Shown here piece after piece: positions 1-9,374 of a stretch of 38,154 nucleotides of DNA. The notes under the pieces were generated by a model that saw only the letters and a list, made by a program, of their open reading frames with translations, had not been told where the DNA came from and searched no databases. A program made the position numbers and the translations under genes. The stretch comes from Colwellia sp. E2M01 (GTDB lineage: Bacteria > Pseudomonadota > Gammaproteobacteria > Enterobacterales > Alteromonadaceae), in the NCBI RefSeq assembly GCF_018860585.1, contig NZ_JAHKPR010000010.1, positions 181,103 through 219,256 on the forward strand, written 5' to 3'. Position 1 is the stretch's first letter; each line of letters begins with the position of its first letter.

Positions 1-356
1 CTTCATGGCTCCTTGGTGATTTTTTAACTTATTTAATTGCTTGGTAAAACTCATAATTTAAACTAAATAGTAGTTCCAGATGTTTTTCGGTTGTATATTA
101 ATGAGCTTTAAATTGAATTCTGATTATCTTCTAGGATGATGGTAATACTTTTAGTTAAAAATTATTACCATCAATTTAAATAGTTTAATCGATTTAATAA
201 GCATCATGCGTACCAAACTATAAAAAAACTTGACAGTTTATGTACTATATTATTTTTGTAATAAAACTTAAAAAATAATTGTAAATATGTAAAGTCAGAA
301 TGATTTCCGTTGGTTGTTAATAGTTTTAAATAGGTGGACTAATCTTATTAAATAAT
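1..356. other. Gene-free left edge with one long hairpin
   Basis: No convincing coding region is complete here. At the very edge, bases 6-4 read ATG on the minus strand and bases 14-9 read AAGGAG, so a minus-strand gene may begin at or just beyond the edge; the two-base spacing is too short for confidence. A stem-loop lies at 138-172. The rest is AT-rich and I see nothing else in it. Confidence 0.5.
138..172. repeat. Inverted repeat / hairpin downstream of yciK
   Basis: GATGGTAATA at 138-147 pairs perfectly with TATTACCATC at 163-172. Inside the loop, TTTTA and TAAAA can extend the stem past a small bulge. There is no T-run on either side, so it is not a canonical intrinsic terminator. It lies about 185 bases beyond the yciK stop codon and could end or stabilise the yciK transcript. 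Confidence 0.5.
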
Positions 357-1094
357 TTACTGAGCTTTAATAATTTGCCCATTTACGTCCACGCTGTCGT
401 CCGACATTAAATAAACATATAAAGGCATTATATCTTCAGGTTGTGCTATTTCGCTTTTATCTTCTGCGGGGAAGGCACAAGAACGCATATTGGTGTTAGT
501 TGCGCCTGGATTTATTGCGTTAGTACGTAATGTTGAAGTGTCGTATTCATCGGCAATAACTTGTGTCATGCCTTCAGTTGCAAATTTAGACATACTATAT
601 GGTCCCCAATATGCTCGTCCTTGATTACCTACGCCAGATGAGGTGAATACTAAAGAGGCTTTAGGTGCTAATAGCAAGGTTGGAATTAATGCCTGCGCCA
701 ATAAAAACTGTGCAGTAACGTTAACATTCATTACATCAGTAAACATTTCCTCATTTATTTGAGTAAACGGGCTAAGTTCGCCTAATGTAGAAGCATTTAA
801 TAATGCACCGTCTAAGTGACCAAATTGACCGCTTATGGTTGAGGCCATATCAATATAATTTTGTTTAGTCGCACCTTTTAAATCTAAAGGAATAATTGCC
901 GGCTGAGGCAAACCTAAGGCAATAATTTCGTCATAAACAGCTTCAAGTTTGCTAACCGTTTTACCAAGCAATATTACAGTAGCGCCTAATTTAGCATAAG
1001 TAATTGCAGCTGTACGACCAATGCCAGCTCCAGCGCCAGTGATCAAAATGGTTTTGTTAGTTAAACTGGCGTCTTTTATTGAATAATTAAACAT
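357..1094 (-). CDS. yciK: YciK-family short-chain dehydrogenase/reductase
   Basis: A 245-residue NAD(P)-dependent oxidoreductase of the classical short-chain dehydrogenase (SDR) family, predicted cytosolic; the substrate of YciK proteins is not established. Visible motifs are the Rossmann dinucleotide-binding TGAGAGIG (residues 19-26), NAS (100-102, the NAG-like motif), N123/N125 in the active-site helix, S152/S153, and catalytic Y166-x3-K170. The length fits the family. The ATG start at 1094 has a weak AAGAG upstream. It is divergent from the lipase gene. In E. coli yciK is likewise a minus neighbour of sohB-topA-cysB, which supports orthology; here sohB is 3 kb away because the lipase gene intervenes. 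The YciK name rests on fold plus synteny; another SDR is the main alternative. Confidence 0.85.
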   Translation of the reverse strand: MFNYSIKDASLTNKTILITGAGAGIGRTAAITYAKLGATVILLGKTVSKLEAVYDEIIALGLPQPAIIPLDLKGATKQNYIDMASTISGQFGHLDGALLNASTLGELSPFTQINEEMFTDVMNVNVTAQFLLAQALIPTLLLAPKASLVFTSSGVGNQGRAYWGPYSMSKFATEGMTQVIADEYDTSTLRTNAINPGATNTNMRSCAFPAEDKSEIAQPEDIMPLYVYLMSDDSVDVNGQIIKAQ

Positions 1095-1251
1095 CTTAGG
1101 CTCTTATTGCGGTAATTGATAAAATTGCTTGGCGTATTCTACGCGTTGAGATTTTCATTGACGAGAGAAAAGTGAATTAACAGGGAAATATTCATGAAAA
1201 AATAAAAATTACTAGCGAGTTTGCAGATCATGAGTTAACTTTAATTGATCT

Positions 1252-1287
1252 AACTGCTATTTAAAACGTTAGTTTGAAATAGCAGTT
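1252..1287. repeat. Inverted repeat between yciK and the lipase gene
   Basis: AACTGCTATTT (1252-1262) and AAATAGCAGTT (1277-1287) are perfect 11-base arms around a 14-base loop. ATC (1248-1250) and GAT (1288-1290) extend the stem with one bulged T. No T-run follows. It lies 84 bases before the lipase start and about 160 bases before the yciK start, so it could be an operator or a leader hairpin for the lipase mRNA. Confidence 0.55.
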
Positions 1288-1371
1288 GATGTTAAGTTGC
1301 AAATTAAATTAAAAGTAAATAATGCAACAACATACACAAGTTATTATAAAATTTAGGCATGGGGAATTCAC

Positions 1372-3879
1372 ATGAAAAAGCTAGCTCTCAGTATTGCTAT
1401 TATAAGTGCACTTAGTTTAAGCGCTTGTAACAATGAAACTATCGAAGATGTACAACAAGACGTGGCAGAAAATGGTAGTGCTGTAACTCCGCTAGCTCGT
1501 GTTGTTTTTGATCCCGCCAATGGTATTTTGTCAGCACCTAACGATTTATTATTTTTAGGTACTCTTGATGGCACTTTAAGTATGCCTACTGAAAAAGATG
1601 CAGCGGGTAACGAAATTGAATTCCCTGATTATGCGGATCCCTCTACAGCATTAGGTGCTCTTGATGGCTGGTCAACAACGAACCCTTTTGTAATTGCTAT
1701 TGATTTTACTGATGATACTTCGCTTGATGCTAGCTCAGTGCAAAACCCTGCTTCTGTTCAAATTTTTGAAACATTAATGGGCGGTGATACAGGTTGTGAA
1801 GAAGTTCCTCGTGGTGCTGCTTGCTCGGTTGTCAGTGAATTAACCTTTGGTGTTGATTTTGTTACTCAAGCATCAGGTAACAGTGTTGCAGTTATTCCGT
1901 TAAAACCACTAAAAGCTAAAACGACTTATATACTAGCGTTAACTAATAATTTAAAAGACAGTAATGGTAAAGCTGTTGCTGCGTCTATTACTTATGACTT
2001 AGTCCGCCAAGATATTACTACTCACCCGTTAGCTACGGAATCACAAAAAAGTTTACAGGGTGTTATTAATAGTTATGAAAATGCTATTACAAAAGCTGGC
2101 GCAGATAAAGATGCGTTAATTTATACTATGGCATTAACAACGCAATCAGCGGTGGATGTACTCACTACTACTAAAGCATTGATGGCTAATAATGTACCTG
2201 CAATGGTTGAAAGTGCGATGAATGGAACGCCAATTATTGGTGTTCAAGATACTGGCATGTCAGTTGCTGATATATTAGCTGGCCAAATACCGGCCTCGTT
2301 AGTGCCTTTATATTCATCAGCTAACTTTATGCAAGGTAGCATCACCCTACCTTATTATTTAGGCGTGCCTAGCGCAGAAAATCCTCAAGCGCCGGTAAAT
2401 GATTGGTGGAAGTCTTTATGTGATTCTGGGGCTATATTAGCCGGCGTAGCTGCAAAAATTGCTGCCGGCGAACTTCCCGCTGAAACCATTCCAGCTGCGC
2501 CAGTAAGTGTTGATGATGGTACTTGTATGGCTGTATCAGCGGCAAATGAATTACCAGCTCCTGGATTGAGATCGCTTGGCTTTGACGATAAACGCCATTT
2601 AACCAAGTATAGCCCGGTACCTAAAGCTAATGCAGATATGGCAGTGACCGTACAAATGACCACGCCAGATATTAATGTGGCGAATGCTGTTAGAACGGGG
2701 TTAGGCTTACCTGCCGATTTAGCTGAGCCAGATAATGGCTGGCCAGTAGTCATATTACAGCATGGTATAACCTCGAAAAAAGAAGATATGCTTGCTATGA
2801 CTGGTATTTTATCTATATATGGCTTTGCAACGGTAGCAATTAATCATCCGCTACATGGAGATCCCGATGTGTTTGCAGGTTTATTGTCTGGAGGAAGTCG
2901 TGGTTTTGACTTAACAGGCCCTGACGGTATTCCAGATGGTGTTGATGATATTAATGCGACGACTGTTGATGCTACTCATTATATGAACTTAGCTAGTTTA
3001 CTAACTACGCGTGACAACTTACGTCAATCAACATCAGATCTAGTTGGCTTACGCTTAGGCTTAAATTTCTTAGGCGGACAGCATAGCGAAGGTAATGCAA
3101 TCAATGTTGATAGCACTAATGTACACTTTTTAGGGCATTCATTAGGCGCAATTGCAGGCGTTAACTTTATTGCTTTAACCAACTCGGCGCTTAATCCACA
3201 AGTTGATCCTTTATTCGCTGTTAAAACCAATAGTTTAGCTATGCCGGGTATTATGATCGCTAACTTCTTAATGGAGTCAGGCACCTTTGGTGATGTGATA
3301 AAATCTAACTTAACGTATGCGGCATCAGAAGATTTTCAAGGGTATGTTGCGCAAGTTCATATGAGTGAAACAGCACCAACTTCAGATGAACTAGTTGGCT
3401 ACTATCAAGACTTCTACCTGTTGTTAACGCCAGAGCAACAAGCCGAACTTAACGGTACCTTTACCCAGTTTACCTTTGCAGCACAAACAGTTATTGATTC
3501 TAGTGATCCTGCAAATTATGCGGCAATGATGAAGGCAACGAATACGCCTACACATTTAATTGAAGTTGTTGGTAATGGGAGTGATAATTTAAGTGATCAG
3601 GTTATTCCTAATGCAGTATCTACTACACCATTTGGTGGAACTGAAGGTGCAATATCATTATTAGGTTTATCTAGTGTGAGTAACAGCACAGAAGGCTCTG
3701 GCGCGGTACGGTTTACTTATGGGCATCATGGTTCAATCTTAACTTCTGCTGTTCGAGCCGAAGCTCCTGATGCAACTAAAAATGCAGCGGTGACACAAGA
3801 GATGCAAGGGCAGGTTGCTGGCTTTTTTGCCGCAATGGGACAGTTAATAACCGTGACAGATACTGATGTAGTAAATTAG
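1372..3879 (+). CDS. VolA / Pla-1/cef-family extracellular lipase (lipoprotein)
   Basis: An 835-residue predicted lipoprotein lipase or phospholipase. The N-terminus is a lipoprotein signal with lipobox LSAC, the lipidated cysteine being C19. The C-terminal half is an alpha/beta hydrolase: HG at 464-465 (VILQHGITSKKED, typical of the Pla-1/cef group), nucleophile elbow GHSLG with S590, likely acid D742 (SDQVIP), and likely catalytic His in YGHHGS (H785/H786). The N-terminal 400 residues are a less conserved family region. Known relatives include Vibrio VolA, a surface lipoprotein that cleaves lysophosphatidylcholine and is encoded beside fadL; no fadL is present here. The start has GGGGA upstream. 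A strong terminator follows, so it is a single-gene unit. Substrate is inferred from the family. Confidence 0.85.
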   Translation: MKKLALSIAIISALSLSACNNETIEDVQQDVAENGSAVTPLARVVFDPANGILSAPNDLLFLGTLDGTLSMPTEKDAAGNEIEFPDYADPSTALGALDGWSTTNPFVIAIDFTDDTSLDASSVQNPASVQIFETLMGGDTGCEEVPRGAACSVVSELTFGVDFVTQASGNSVAVIPLKPLKAKTTYILALTNNLKDSNGKAVAASITYDLVRQDITTHPLATESQKSLQGVINSYENAITKAGADKDALIYTMALTTQSAVDVLTTTKALMANNVPAMVESAMNGTPIIGVQDTGMSVADILAGQIPASLVPLYSSANFMQGSITLPYYLGVPSAENPQAPVNDWWKSLCDSGAILAGVAAKIAAGELPAETIPAAPVSVDDGTCMAVSAANELPAPGLRSLGFDDKRHLTKYSPVPKANADMAVTVQMTTPDINVANAVRTGLGLPADLAEPDNGWPVVILQHGITSKKEDMLAMTGILSIYGFATVAINHPLHGDPDVFAGLLSGGSRGFDLTGPDGIPDGVDDINATTVDATHYMNLASLLTTRDNLRQSTSDLVGLRLGLNFLGGQHSEGNAINVDSTNVHFLGHSLGAIAGVNFIALTNSALNPQVDPLFAVKTNSLAMPGIMIANFLMESGTFGDVIKSNLTYAASEDFQGYVAQVHMSETAPTSDELVGYYQDFYLLLTPEQQAELNGTFTQFTFAAQTVIDSSDPANYAAMMKATNTPTHLIEVVGNGSDNLSDQVIPNAVSTTPFGGTEGAISLLGLSSVSNSTEGSGAVRFTYGHHGSILTSAVRAEAPDATKNAAVTQEMQGQVAGFFAAMGQLITVTDTDVVN

Positions 3880-3933
3880 CCTTTAACTTTGTAAATTGCC
3901 TTAGTTTTTTAATTTCAGTAACCTGTTTACCTA

Positions 3934-3956
3934 GCCCTCAATTGAGGGCTTTTTTA
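3934..3956 (+). terminator. Intrinsic terminator of the lipase gene
   Basis: GCCCTCAA/TTGAGGGC form a perfect 16-base palindrome at 3934-3949, followed by six T residues. It lies 55 bases after the lipase stop. Confidence 0.85.
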
Positions 3957-4075
3957 TTACTCAATTCCTATGTTTATAAACACTTTTTCAAACTCTGTTT
4001 TCAAGGCGGGAAAATAGTGTAGAATTAGCGCAATTATTTTTATTCACCTTAACGATTAAACCCTCAGGAGTTCCC

Positions 4076-5125
4076 TTGGAATTTTTATACGAATACGGCT
4101 TATTTTTAGCTAAAACAGTTACTTTTGTTTTAGCGGTTATCGCTATTATTGTTGCTATTGCAGGCGCTGCAATGAAAAAACAACAAAAAAAAGGTGAGCT
4201 TGATATTACTGATCTATCAGAGCAATTTACTGATACAGAAGAAGACCTTATTCATGCATTATTAAATGAAAGCGAATTAAAAGAAAAAGAGAAAGCTGAT
4301 AAAAAGAAAGCGAAGGAACAAGCTAAAGCAGATAAAAAATCTGCAAAGTCTGGTGCTGAAACTGAACCAAAAAAGTCACATGTGTTTGTTGTTGATTTTA
4401 ACGGTAGTATCGACGCTAAAGAAGTGAGTTCATTACGAGAAGAGGTGTCTGCCATACTTTCAGTGGCTAAACCTGAAGATGAAGTCTTTGTTCGTTTGGA
4501 AAGTGGCGGTGGCATGGTACACGGTTATGGTTTAGCTTCATCGCAACTTGATCGTATTCGCCAACATAATATTCCATTAACAGTATCAGTTGATAAAGTT
4601 GCTGCTAGTGGTGGTTATATGATGGCTTGTGTTGCTAATAACATTATCTCAGCACCTTTTGCTATTTTAGGCTCTATTGGTGTTATTGCTCAAGTACCTA
4701 ACTTTAATAAGTTATTAAAGAAACATGATATTGATTATGAACAATTTACCGCAGGTGAATTTAAACGCACAGTGACCATGTTTGGTGAAAATACTGAAAA
4801 AGGTAAAGAAAAGTTCATTGAAGAATTAGAAGAGACTCATGTTTTATTTAAAAAATTTGTAAGTGAACGTCGTCCAAGTTTAGATATTGCGAAAGTAGCA
4901 ACGGGTGAACATTGGTTTGGTACAACAGCACTAGAGTTAGGTTTAGTTGATAGTATTCAAACTAGTGATGATTACTTACAAGCTAAGAGTAAAAGCCATA
5001 AAGTTGTAGCGATTAAATATGAAGTAAAAAAAGGTTTAGCAGAGAAGTTCTCTAAAGCCGCTTCGATATCAGCAGAAAGCTTTATCGGTAAATTATTACA
5101 ACGTAATAATGTTTTTCCTGGCTAA
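4076..5125 (+). CDS. sohB: SohB, inner-membrane S49 serine peptidase
   Basis: A 349-residue orthologue of E. coli SohB, with near-identical blocks such as YGLFLAK, SLREE, GGMVHGYGLA and ATGEHW. It is an S49 (SppA/protease IV-like) periplasmic-facing peptidase; E. coli sohB is a multicopy suppressor of htrA loss. One N-terminal membrane anchor spans about residues 8-34, followed by a Lys/Ala-rich charged linker (about 50-97). The catalytic dyad is S178 (AASGGYM) and K230 (GEFKRT). The 52-residue Ser-Lys spacing equals that of B. subtilis SppA. The start codon is TTG, supported by CAGGAG five bases upstream (4065-4070) and by alignment of the E. coli N-terminus. It is a single gene with a bidirectional terminator downstream. 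Confidence 0.95.
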   Translation: MEFLYEYGLFLAKTVTFVLAVIAIIVAIAGAAMKKQQKKGELDITDLSEQFTDTEEDLIHALLNESELKEKEKADKKKAKEQAKADKKSAKSGAETEPKKSHVFVVDFNGSIDAKEVSSLREEVSAILSVAKPEDEVFVRLESGGGMVHGYGLASSQLDRIRQHNIPLTVSVDKVAASGGYMMACVANNIISAPFAILGSIGVIAQVPNFNKLLKKHDIDYEQFTAGEFKRTVTMFGENTEKGKEKFIEELEETHVLFKKFVSERRPSLDIAKVATGEHWFGTTALELGLVDSIQTSDDYLQAKSKSHKVVAIKYEVKKGLAEKFSKAASISAESFIGKLLQRNNVFPG

Positions 5126-5190
5126 CTAGCGTTACAAAACGGAATATAAAGTTGTGCCGTTTACTTATCCTTTCGAGTAATTATAATCCT

Positions 5191-5222
5191 GGTTTGGACT
5201 TGGACTTGGGTTTGGGCTTTGA
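5191..5222. repeat. Hexamer-like low-complexity tract after sohB
   Basis: About five consecutive variants of a TTGGAC/TTGGGT-like hexamer run from 5191 to 5222, between the sohB stop and its terminator. They resemble a short degenerate microsatellite. No function is evident. Confidence 0.5.
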
Positions 5223-5242
5223 TTAGGTAGTGCTAGTACAAT

Positions 5243-5278
5243 AAAAAAGCCTTGTTGATTAGACTCAACAAGGCTTTT
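5243..5278. terminator. Bidirectional terminator, sohB / symporter
   Basis: AGCCTTGTTGA (5248-5258) and TCAACAAGGCT (5265-5275) form an 11-base-pair stem with a 6-base loop. A T-run follows on the plus side and six A residues precede it, giving a T-run on the minus side. It serves convergent sohB and the symporter gene. Confidence 0.9.
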
Positions 5279-5300
5279 CACGTTCATATGCTTGTAAAAG

Positions 5301-6692
5301 TTAGTTGTTTTTTAATTTATCTATACTTTCAATATCATGACCTGCATCCTCATCAAGGTACATCTCCATATCAAATTGTTCTTCGCTCTTAGCAACAATC
5401 AGACTCACCATACTATCTCCAGTAACATTAACGGCGGTTCGAGTCATATCTAGCAAACGATCTACACCGATGATGAGTGCTATACCCTCAACAGGTAAAC
5501 CAACTTGTTGTAATACCATGGCCAGCATGATTAAGCCCACACCAGGCACACCAGCCGTACCTATTGAAGCAAGTGTCGCGGTCAAAACTACGGTTAAGTA
5601 ATCTGCTAAGGTTAAATCTTGACTAAATACTTGTGCAATAAATACGGTAGCAACACCCTGCATAATTGCTGTGCCGTCCATGTTTATGGTCGCCCCAAGC
5701 GGCACCGTAAAAGAAGCTATAGAGTTTTTAACGCCCATTTTTTGAGTTGCTGTTTCTAGTGTTACTGGAATGGTTGCATTAGAGCTTGCGGTTGAAAAAG
5801 CGAATATGGTCGCATCACGCATTTTCTTTAAAAAGATAATAGGGTTTAAGCCAGTTAGTGCTTTTAATAGTACAGGATAAGTAACGAAAGCGTGTAAGAT
5901 AAGTACAAAGAAAACAACCAAAAAGTATTCAATTAAGTTACCAAATGTTGCTAATGAAACGGTAGTAAACAAACTTGCCAATAAGGCAAATACACCATAC
6001 GGTGCGATATTCATTAAAATACTTACTAAACGCATAATAACAACGTTCATGTCTTCAAAAAAAGCGGTGATTCGTTCACCTGCTTTGCCTGAAAGGGCGA
6101 TAGCTATACCAAAAAGTAAGGCGAAAACGATTGTTTGTAGCATGTTACCTTGCGCAAAGGCTTCAAAAGGGTTAGTTGGAAACATCTGAATAATGACTTG
6201 AGCTAACGATGGTGCTTCTTTGCTCGTAAATGTAGCATCAGTAGCCATATTTACACCTTCACCTGGTGCAACGATTAGCGCAATTGTCATCGCAATACTG
6301 ATGGCAATACTTGTGGTTATTAAATATAAGCCAACTGCTTTGCCGCCTATACGACCAAGTTTACTGGTGTCTTTTAATGAGCATACGCCACATACTAAAG
6401 AGACGAAAACTAAAGGCACCACCAGCATACGAAGGCTAGCCATAAAAACCTGACCTATTATTTCTAAAATGCCATCAACAAAAAAACCTCTGATAGAAAA
6501 ATCAAATAAGTAAAGGGGGATAATTTTATCTGAGCCATTTGGCATTAACCATTGCAAGAATGTGCCAAATAAAATACCGGTAACCATACCTATAACAATT
6601 TTACTGGTTAAACTCAGTTTTTTTATACTGTCTTTATTCGTGGTTAGATTGGACTTGTTTATTTCTGAATTTTGATTTTTTTCTATAGCCAT
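5301..6692 (-). CDS. Dicarboxylate/amino acid:cation symporter (SDF family, GltP-like)
   Basis: A 463-residue inner-membrane secondary transporter of the DAACS/SLC1 family (sodium:dicarboxylate symporter fold, eight helices plus two re-entrant hairpins). HP1 carries SSNATIPVT; the TM7 cation-binding motif NMDGT is at 337-341; HP2 is GTAGVPGVG; TM8 reads DRLLDMTRTAVNVTGD (411-426). TM8 keeps the residues matching GltPh D390, D394, R397, T398, N401 and D405. The arginine (R418) is the determinant for acidic amino acids such as glutamate or aspartate rather than neutral ones, so an acidic substrate is inferred. About 28 hydrophilic residues precede TM1. No strong Shine-Dalgarno is visible before the ATG. 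It is transcribed alone, toward sohB. Confidence 0.9.
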   Translation of the reverse strand: MAIEKNQNSEINKSNLTTNKDSIKKLSLTSKIVIGMVTGILFGTFLQWLMPNGSDKIIPLYLFDFSIRGFFVDGILEIIGQVFMASLRMLVVPLVFVSLVCGVCSLKDTSKLGRIGGKAVGLYLITTSIAISIAMTIALIVAPGEGVNMATDATFTSKEAPSLAQVIIQMFPTNPFEAFAQGNMLQTIVFALLFGIAIALSGKAGERITAFFEDMNVVIMRLVSILMNIAPYGVFALLASLFTTVSLATFGNLIEYFLVVFFVLILHAFVTYPVLLKALTGLNPIIFLKKMRDATIFAFSTASSNATIPVTLETATQKMGVKNSIASFTVPLGATINMDGTAIMQGVATVFIAQVFSQDLTLADYLTVVLTATLASIGTAGVPGVGLIMLAMVLQQVGLPVEGIALIIGVDRLLDMTRTAVNVTGDSMVSLIVAKSEEQFDMEMYLDEDAGHDIESIDKLKNN

Positions 6693-6979
6693 AAGTTATT
6701 CTGCAGTTTGAATTTGGATGATTAGTGAGTTTATTGATAAAGAAATAATAATACTAACAAGACTAAAGTTAATATTTGAACTTAAAAGAAATTAAGGTTA
6801 GCAATAATTGAGTAGATTAAATACAAATTTATTTGGATTAAGGTAGGACTACAACAATCAAAATTCTTTAATGAGAAAAAAAATGTATTCTTTTTGTAAT
6901 AATGAGTACTTTTTTGTTTTTTATCAGTTAATATAGTTTATTAGGTGTAATTTTATAAGAATAATTTGAGGACGCATTT

Positions 6980-9361
6980 ATGCAGTTACTTCGACGTTTA
7001 AGTTTTACCATGTTACTGATGTCAATGATGACACTCGTAGCATGTGGTGGCGGTGATATTTCTGGTGGAGAAAGTAGCGATGGTACAGGTGATGAAACAG
7101 AGGATGGAGTGACGCTAACAGTAACAAAATCTGATGGGGAACTATCAGCAGTAAATGATATCACTATTACCGCTACAGTATTGGCTGGCGAAACCCCGGT
7201 ATCGAACAAAACCGTTACCTTTTCATTAGCTGTTGATACTATGGGCGTTTTAGACCCGTCATCGGCAACAGCTACAACCGACGCTAGCGGTATGGCTAGT
7301 ATTGTCGTTAAAGTAACTGATGTAAGTGGCTCGGTTAATGTGATTGCAAGTTATGAAGATGCATCAGATAACATTAGTTTCGAAAGCTTAGGTGATGGTA
7401 TTACCGTTGTTGAGGATGAATTAAAAGCTGCTTCTATCAAGTTATTTGCTAGTTCTCAGCAACTTGCGTCAAGTGGTGCACAAGCTATTGATTTATTTGC
7501 TATAGCAAAAGATGCGAACAACAATTTACTTGAAGATATTACTATTAACTTCTCATCCGATTCAGGTGAAATAGGGAAGGTTGAAGAAACAGATACTGAT
7601 ATAACGGGGGCTGACGGTCAGGTCGCTAAAGAATTATCTACCTTAATTGACCCAAGTAATAGAACTATCACTGTTACGGCCACTAGCGGTAATATTAGTG
7701 ATTCATTAGAAGTTGAAGTCGTAGGGACATATTTAACGCTAACAGGATCTGCTTCCTTAGCATTAGGTAATGCTGCTAATTATGTAGTGAATGTTTTAGA
7801 CTCTGATGGTAATGGCATTGCAAAAACAGATGTTACAATCTCCGCTTTAGATACAGGCGCATCTTTAACTTTTCCAGAAACTATTACTACTGATAGTAAT
7901 GGGCAAGCTATTATAAACATAACAGGTACTACTGGAGGCGCTAATACTATCAGTGTATCAGCATTAAATGCCTCTGTGAGTAAAAATGTATCAGTACAAT
8001 CTGACTCTTTTTTATTTACTGACTTTAGTCATAATGGTGTGGACTTCGTAAATCCTACAAATGAGCCTACTGTGCCTGATGTATCATTAGCACAAACGGC
8101 ATCAGTAACTCTTACTTGGCAACGAAGTGGTACAGCCGTTGTTGACGGTACTCCAGTGACATTTACGACAACACGAGGTGTTTTATCTGCTGATAATGCG
8201 ATGACAAGTGGTGGTGAAGTTAATGTCACATTAACATCAACTGATGCAGGTAAAGCGCTCGTTACTATGGTTGGTACAGATACTGTTGACAATGAAACGA
8301 TAGAATTGACGAATGAACTGGAGTTTGAGTTTTATGCTGATACAGCAGACACAATAACAGTGCAGGCTTCACCTAACTCGATTGGTCCTAATGAACAAAC
8401 GTCTACAGTTTCTGTTGTTGTTAAAGATCCTAGCGGTAATTTGGTTAAGAATAAAAAAATAAAATTTGTCTTAGAAGATGTCAGTGGTGGTTCAATATCT
8501 CCAGCTACAGCGGTTACTGACAGCAGTGGTAGTGCTTCAACGATTTATACTTCTAATAGTACGTCAGCTCAAAATGGTGTTGTAATTACCGCTGTTGTAG
8601 AAGATACCCCTACAGTAAGTAATAGTGTTGAGTTAACAGTGGCTGAGCGAGAGTTGTTTATTGCGCTAGGGACTGGTAATGAGCTAGAGGAGCTGGATGC
8701 TAGTTCTTATGTTAAAGAGTACACAGTGATTGTTTCTGATGCTAATTCTAACCCAGTAGAAGGTGTTGAAGTAACGCTTTCAGCATTACCTGAACAATAC
8801 CGTAAAGGTTTTTGGGTACCATTATATGATGGAGATGAATTTATTGTGTGGAGTGCCCAAGGGGCAGATAAATTAGAGTCTTTAATGGTTGACCTGTTAC
8901 CAACGAAAGAATGTGATAATGAAGATATTAACTTTGATGGGTTTTTAGAGCTTGGTGAAGATATCAACTCTAATCGTATTTTAGATGATGGTGAAGATAT
9001 CAACTTCGATGGTATTCTAGATGTTGGTGAAGACTTCAATGGGGATGCTCTATTAACGCCTGGCAATAAAGCATCCGTTCCTGGAAGCGTAACAACTGAC
9101 TCTGATGGTAGAGCTATTGTTCGTATTGTATATGCTCAAAGTTATGGCCAATGGCTTGATATTAAATTGGTAGCATCATCAAAAGTCAATGGAACAGAGA
9201 GTTCAACAGAAGCAATATTTACTTTACCTGTGTTAGCTAGTGATGTGAATAATGAAGATATTTCACCTCCAAGTTCAGGCGTTGGGCTTCGCGGACCTTT
9301 TGGCTTATTAAACGATTGTAGTTTAAATATTTCAGATGATCCAAAACAGGACGGAACATAA
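6980..9361 (+). CDS. Large Ig-like (Big_1-type) lipoprotein with EF-hand repeat array
   Basis: A 793-residue predicted outer-membrane or surface lipoprotein. The signal ends in lipobox LVAC (C22), followed by a Gly/Ser/Asp/Glu-rich spacer. About six bacterial Ig-like domains of the invasin/Big_1 kind follow (roughly 45-145, 150-248, 250-340, 345-455, 456-555, 557-750). Several carry the T-D-x-x-G-x-A strand signature (e.g. 100-106, 303-310, 513-520, 706-712). Inside the last domain, residues 648-695 are four tandem 12-residue units shaped like EF-hand loops. C645 and C780 are the only other cysteines and could form a disulphide. There is no membrane barrel or autotransporter, so it is not an intimin itself. 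Role in adhesion or surface structure is inferred. The start at 6980 has TTGAGGA upstream. A strong terminator follows. Confidence 0.75.
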   Translation: MQLLRRLSFTMLLMSMMTLVACGGGDISGGESSDGTGDETEDGVTLTVTKSDGELSAVNDITITATVLAGETPVSNKTVTFSLAVDTMGVLDPSSATATTDASGMASIVVKVTDVSGSVNVIASYEDASDNISFESLGDGITVVEDELKAASIKLFASSQQLASSGAQAIDLFAIAKDANNNLLEDITINFSSDSGEIGKVEETDTDITGADGQVAKELSTLIDPSNRTITVTATSGNISDSLEVEVVGTYLTLTGSASLALGNAANYVVNVLDSDGNGIAKTDVTISALDTGASLTFPETITTDSNGQAIINITGTTGGANTISVSALNASVSKNVSVQSDSFLFTDFSHNGVDFVNPTNEPTVPDVSLAQTASVTLTWQRSGTAVVDGTPVTFTTTRGVLSADNAMTSGGEVNVTLTSTDAGKALVTMVGTDTVDNETIELTNELEFEFYADTADTITVQASPNSIGPNEQTSTVSVVVKDPSGNLVKNKKIKFVLEDVSGGSISPATAVTDSSGSASTIYTSNSTSAQNGVVITAVVEDTPTVSNSVELTVAERELFIALGTGNELEELDASSYVKEYTVIVSDANSNPVEGVEVTLSALPEQYRKGFWVPLYDGDEFIVWSAQGADKLESLMVDLLPTKECDNEDINFDGFLELGEDINSNRILDDGEDINFDGILDVGEDFNGDALLTPGNKASVPGSVTTDSDGRAIVRIVYAQSYGQWLDIKLVASSKVNGTESSTEAIFTLPVLASDVNNEDISPPSSGVGLRGPFGLLNDCSLNISDDPKQDGT
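8921..9064 (+). repeat. Four tandem 36-base repeats encoding EF-hand-like loops
   Basis: Units start at 8921, 8957, 8993 and 9029, each beginning GAAGA(T/C). They encode EDINFDGFLELG, EDINSNRILDDG, EDINFDGILDVG and EDFNGDALLTPG. Reading each loop from D (D-x-N-x-D-G-x6-E), the closing Glu position is the first residue of the next unit, so the loops are head to tail. Units 1 and 3 are closest to the canonical calcium-binding pattern. Confidence 0.85.
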
Positions 9362-9374
9362 TAAAAAATAAATT

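Noticed and set aside
230-262. TTGACA at 230-235 as a promoter
   Set aside because: No acceptable -10 at 16-18 bases and no plus-strand gene follows.
2385-3284. Minus-strand frames inside the lipase gene
   Set aside because: They lie opposite conserved hydrolase motifs and carry no recognisable domain.
8029-9066. Long minus-strand frames inside the Ig-like lipoprotein gene
   Set aside because: They are antisense shadows of a low-complexity Ser/Thr-rich coding sequence, without start signals or motifs.
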